Below, piece by piece: positions 6,126 through 8,233 of a stretch of DNA of 8,233 nucleotides. The notes under the pieces are model-generated. The model worked only from the letters and a program-made list of their open reading frames with translations, had not been told where the DNA came from and searched no databases. The translations under genes and the position numbers were made by a program. The stretch is from Candidatus Symbiothrix sp. (GTDB taxonomy: Bacteria; Bacteroidota; Bacteroidia; Bacteroidales; Azobacteroidaceae): contig JAITXK010000144.1 of assembly GCA_031284765.1 (NCBI GenBank), forward strand, positions 1 to 8,233, read 5' to 3'. Each line of letters starts with the position of its first letter. Positions within the stretch are counted from its first letter, which is position 1.

Positions 6126-7368
6126 GATGCTCCTGAATCTTCACTTCCTGCGGATTATTTTGCGCCGTCCAAAATCGTTTACCCGAGAGGACTTGGGGCA
6201 AAAATTCCTGTTCCACAAAATTGTTTTCGTACGCATGGGCATATTTGTAGTCTTTGCCGTAATCCAAGTCCTTCATCAGTTTGGTAGGAGCATTCCGCAG
6301 ATGCAGTGGAACGGGTAAATTGCCCGACTGCGCCACTTCGGCCAAGGCGTTGCCGATAGCTTCGTATGCCGAATTGCTTTTAGGGCTGGTGGCCAAATAA
6401 ATGGTCGTTTCCGCCAAAGGAATCCGCCCTTCCGGCCAGCCGATTTTGTTCACCGCATCGAAACAGGCATTCGCGAGCAGCAATGCGTTGGGATTGGCCA
6501 AGCCGATGTCTTCGGCAGCGGAAATGAGCAAGCGGCGGGCGATGAATTTCGGGTCTTCTCCACCGGCAACCATTCGCGCCAGCCAGTATATCGCGCCATC
6601 GGGGTCGCTTCCGCGAATGGATTTGATGAAGGCGGAGATGATGTCGTAGTGCATCTCGCCGTCTTTGTCGTAGGCAGCAGGGTTTTCCTGCAAGCGGTCA
6701 ACCACTTTTTCATCGGTAATGACGACTTCTTTGCTTTCATCGGCTTCGATAACTAATTCGAGTATGTTCAGTAGTTTCCGCGCATCGCCGCCGGCAAAGC
6801 GCAGGATGGCAGCCGTTTCTTGGATGTGGACGATGCGTTTTTGCAATTCAATGTCTTCCGTCAATGCCTTGTTGAGCAGGTTGAGCAAATCGGCATCCTC
6901 CAAACTTTTCAACACATAGACTTGACAGCGGGATAAGAGTGGCCGGATGACTTCAAAAGACGGATTTTCGGTGGTTGCACCAATCAACGTAATGGTTCCG
7001 TTTTCGACCGCCGCCAGCAGCGAATCCTGCTGTGATTTGCTGAAGCGATGAATCTCGTCAATAAACAGAATCGGACGCACATTGTTGAAATACTGTGTGC
7101 TCTTCACCTTGTCGATGATTTCCCGCACCTCTTTCACGCCGGAATTAATGGCGCTCAGCGTGAAAAACGGAATATCTAATTGCTTGGAAATGATTTTGGC
7201 CAAAGTCGTCTTGCCGACCCCGGGCGGTCCCCACAGGATAAACGACGGGACACGCCCCGAATCAATCATTTTTCGGAGCACGCTCCCCTGACCGACCAAC
7301 TGCTTTTGTCCGACATAATCGTCCAGCGATTGGGGCCGCATTCGTTCTGCTAACGGTTTATTCATCAT
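6100..7368 (-). CDS. rarA: Replication-associated recombination protein A (RarA/MgsA), AAA+ ATPase
   Basis: A 422-residue AAA+ ATPase of the RarA/Mgs1/WRNIP1 family, related to clamp-loader subunits and acting at stalled replication forks and single-strand gaps. Numbering from the second Met (MNKPLAERMRP), I see Walker A GPPGVGKT (46-53), Walker B FIDEIHR (101-107), sensor 1 GATTEN (129-134), the arginine-finger region RPLLSRC (Arg146) and sensor 2 GGDARK (Arg196). The C-terminal tetramerisation half (about 240-400) carries IRGSDPDGA, AEDIGLANP and GWPEGRIPLAE. Two adjacent ATGs at 7366-7368 and 7363-7365 are both possible starts. The frame stays open to 7449, but that extension is hydrophobic, crosses the predicted promoter and lacks family resemblance. 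It ends in TAG, overlapping the AlkZ-like gene by 26 bp. It faces away from the deacetylase gene across 79 bp. Confidence 0.95.
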   Translation of the reverse strand: MMNKPLAERMRPQSLDDYVGQKQLVGQGSVLRKMIDSGRVPSFILWGPPGVGKTTLAKIISKQLDIPFFTLSAINSGVKEVREIIDKVKSTQYFNNVRPILFIDEIHRFSKSQQDSLLAAVENGTITLIGATTENPSFEVIRPLLSRCQVYVLKSLEDADLLNLLNKALTEDIELQKRIVHIQETAAILRFAGGDARKLLNILELVIEADESKEVVITDEKVVDRLQENPAAYDKDGEMHYDIISAFIKSIRGSDPDGAIYWLARMVAGGEDPKFIARRLLISAAEDIGLANPNALLLANACFDAVNKIGWPEGRIPLAETTIYLATSPKSNSAYEAIGNALAEVAQSGNLPVPLHLRNAPTKLMKDLDYGKDYKYAHAYENNFVEQEFLPQVLSGKRFWTAQNNPQEVKIQEHLNQLWKKE

Positions 7369-7397
7369 GTATTGGAAAATGAAATAAATGAAACACA

Positions 7398-7405
7398 CAA
7401 AAATA
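7398..7405 (-). promoter_or_regulatory. Predicted rarA promoter -7 element
   Basis: On the minus strand this reads TATTTTTG, a match to TAnnTTTG. Transcription would start near 7391-7394, leaving a leader of about 25 nt before the rarA ATGs. No TTTG is found at the expected -33 position, where the bases instead belong to the opposite promoter arm, so the call rests on the -7 box and its position. Confidence 0.5.
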
Positions 7406-7418
7406 CAATATTTTTTCA

Positions 7419-7426
7419 TATTTTTG
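7419..7426 (+). promoter_or_regulatory. Predicted promoter -7 element of the deacetylase gene
   Basis: TATTTTTG matches TAnnTTTG and lies 21 bases before the ATG at 7448, so the leader would be only about 15-17 nt. There is no TTTG 19-21 bases upstream. The element is the mirror image of the rarA -7 box within the inverted repeat. Confidence 0.5.
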
Positions 7427-7447
7427 TGTCTTCCAATCATTATCTCC

Positions 7448-8233
7448 ATGTATTTAAAGAGTTTGAAACCGTTTTTAGTTCAATTGCCCGCTTTCCTGAC
7501 AGGCTTGCACCGCTTGATTCGTTCTACCGGCGAGCCGGTTGTGAATGTGTTCTACCATACGGTTTCGGACAATTATCTGCCTCATATTCATCCTTTGTAT
7601 GCTCCGAAATCGGTTCGAACGTTCCGTCAGGATTTGGATTACCTGCTGAAATATTTTCAGGCGGTGGATATTCACGCTATCCGGAAACATGTTTCACAAG
7701 AAAAGAAGATTACCCAACCGTCGTTTCATCTCTCTTTTGATGACGGTTTGAGCGAAGTGTATCACAACGCCCTGCCTGTTTTAATGGAAAAAGGCATTCC
7801 GGCAACGGTTTTTGTAAACAGCCGGTTTGTGGATAATCAGGAGTTGTTTTTCCGGCATAAGGCGGCGTTGATAATTGATAAGTTGCGGCGCCAAAAGGGA
7901 GTTTCTGCTGCCATCCAAAAGATAAAAAAAATAAACTCTGCCGATAACGCTCTCCTGGATGTCGTAGCGGCGGTACAGGGAATTGATTTTCAGGATTATT
8001 TGCAACAGCAACAGCCCTATTTGACGGTGGAACAATTAAAAACCATGCAGAAAAACGGTTTTACCATCGGCGGACACAGCATCGACCATCCGCATTACTC
8101 TTTGCTTTCGGAAGAAGAACAAATCCGGCAAACCGTGGAATCGTGTCTTTATGTCCGGGACGTATTTCATGAACCGGCGCTCTATTTCGCCTTTCCTTTT
8201 TCGGACGGCGGGGTCAAGGATACGTTTTTTCCA
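7448..8233 (+). CDS. Polysaccharide deacetylase family protein (NodB fold), 5' part (3' end outside window)
   Basis: The first 262 codons of a carbohydrate-esterase-4-like deacetylase, a metal-dependent enzyme family that removes N- or O-acetyl groups from sugars such as those of peptidoglycan or surface polysaccharide. Motif 1 is LSFDDG with Asp98 (likely base) and Asp99 (metal ligand). Motif 2 is GHSIDHPH with His210 and His214 as the other metal ligands. FAFPFSDG near the window end resembles motif 3. An early VFYHTVSDN (about 35-43) is also usual for these proteins. The gap between motifs 1 and 2 is about 110 residues, roughly twice that of simple NodB domains, because of a charged, mostly helical-looking insertion near residues 125-195. 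No signal peptide or transmembrane segment is evident, so the cellular location is unclear. The start is the ATG just behind the predicted promoter; no good Shine-Dalgarno site is seen. Substrate cannot be inferred. Confidence 0.88.
   Translation, partial: MYLKSLKPFLVQLPAFLTGLHRLIRSTGEPVVNVFYHTVSDNYLPHIHPLYAPKSVRTFRQDLDYLLKYFQAVDIHAIRKHVSQEKKITQPSFHLSFDDGLSEVYHNALPVLMEKGIPATVFVNSRFVDNQELFFRHKAALIIDKLRRQKGVSAAIQKIKKINSADNALLDVVAAVQGIDFQDYLQQQQPYLTVEQLKTMQKNGFTIGGHSIDHPHYSLLSEEEQIRQTVESCLYVRDVFHEPALYFAFPFSDGGVKDTFFP

Larger units (their letters stand above)
7395..7429. repeat. Perfect 11-bp inverted repeat between rarA and the deacetylase gene
   Basis: ACACAAAAATA at 7395-7405 and its exact reverse complement TATTTTTGTGT at 7419-7429 flank a 13-nt A/T-rich spacer. 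Each arm contains one outward-facing TATTTTTG box, so the repeat joins two divergent promoter-like elements. It could also be a binding site for a dimeric regulator. It is not followed by a T-run in a position that would suit an intrinsic terminator, and both neighbouring genes start, rather than end, here. Confidence 0.8.

Noticed and set aside
6450..6740. Minus-strand frame of 96 codons overlapping rarA in another frame
   Set aside because: The rarA frame is intact with all motifs; the alternative frame is rich in Ser, Pro, Thr and Lys, as expected of an out-of-frame reading.
7369..7449. N-terminal extension of RarA from an ATG at 7447-7449, with a hydrophobic stretch resembling a membrane anchor
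   Set aside because: It spans the inverted repeat and the predicted rarA promoter, and RarA proteins begin close to the PLAERMRP motif. The hydrophobic residues reflect T-rich promoter DNA.
7372..7740. Open reading frame of 122 codons on the plus strand overlapping the deacetylase start
   Set aside because: The frame beginning at 7448 carries the deacetylase motifs; the 7372 frame gives a protein without recognisable features and starts before the promoter.

Overview
The window looks like chromosomal DNA of a member of the Bacteroidota, probably the Bacteroidales. The basis is protein style (a DnaN ending in LLMPMMLNE, a DnaN-exonuclease pair with an ExoX-type tail, a SWIM-SNF2 protein), A-rich leaders without clear Shine-Dalgarno sites, and promoter-like sequences of the Bacteroidota type (TTTG, about 20 nt, TAnnTTTG). 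The species cannot be named from this sequence.

Seven protein genes fill almost the whole window, and the two at the ends are cut by it. From left to right: the 3' part of the 23S rRNA uracil-5-methyltransferase gene rlmD (+); a DEDDh 3'-5' exonuclease (-), which is the second gene of a unit started by dnaN, the sliding clamp (-); a 123-bp divergent promoter region; a SWIM/SNF2 helicase-like ATPase (+) with an AlkZ-like DNA glycosylase candidate (+) behind it, start and stop overlapping; rarA, a replication-associated AAA+ ATPase (-); a 79-bp divergent gap built around an 11-bp perfect inverted repeat; and the 5' part of a NodB-fold polysaccharide deacetylase gene (+). I see no RNA genes, insertion sequences, CRISPR arrays or prophage genes, and no gene-free stretch longer than 123 bp.

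Five adjacent genes concern DNA replication or repair: clamp, exonuclease, SNF2 ATPase, glycosylase and RarA. Two pairs (dnaN-exonuclease and SNF2-glycosylase) share an ATGA stop/start overlap, which suggests coupled translation. The most interesting candidate system is the SNF2-SWIM/AlkZ-like pair. It could be a motor plus a base-excising enzyme acting on bulky or cross-linked DNA lesions, but that is an inference from family and context. A second point of interest is a possible clamp-binding peptide (QNDIAF) in the exonuclease encoded directly behind the clamp gene. The rest is ordinary housekeeping DNA.
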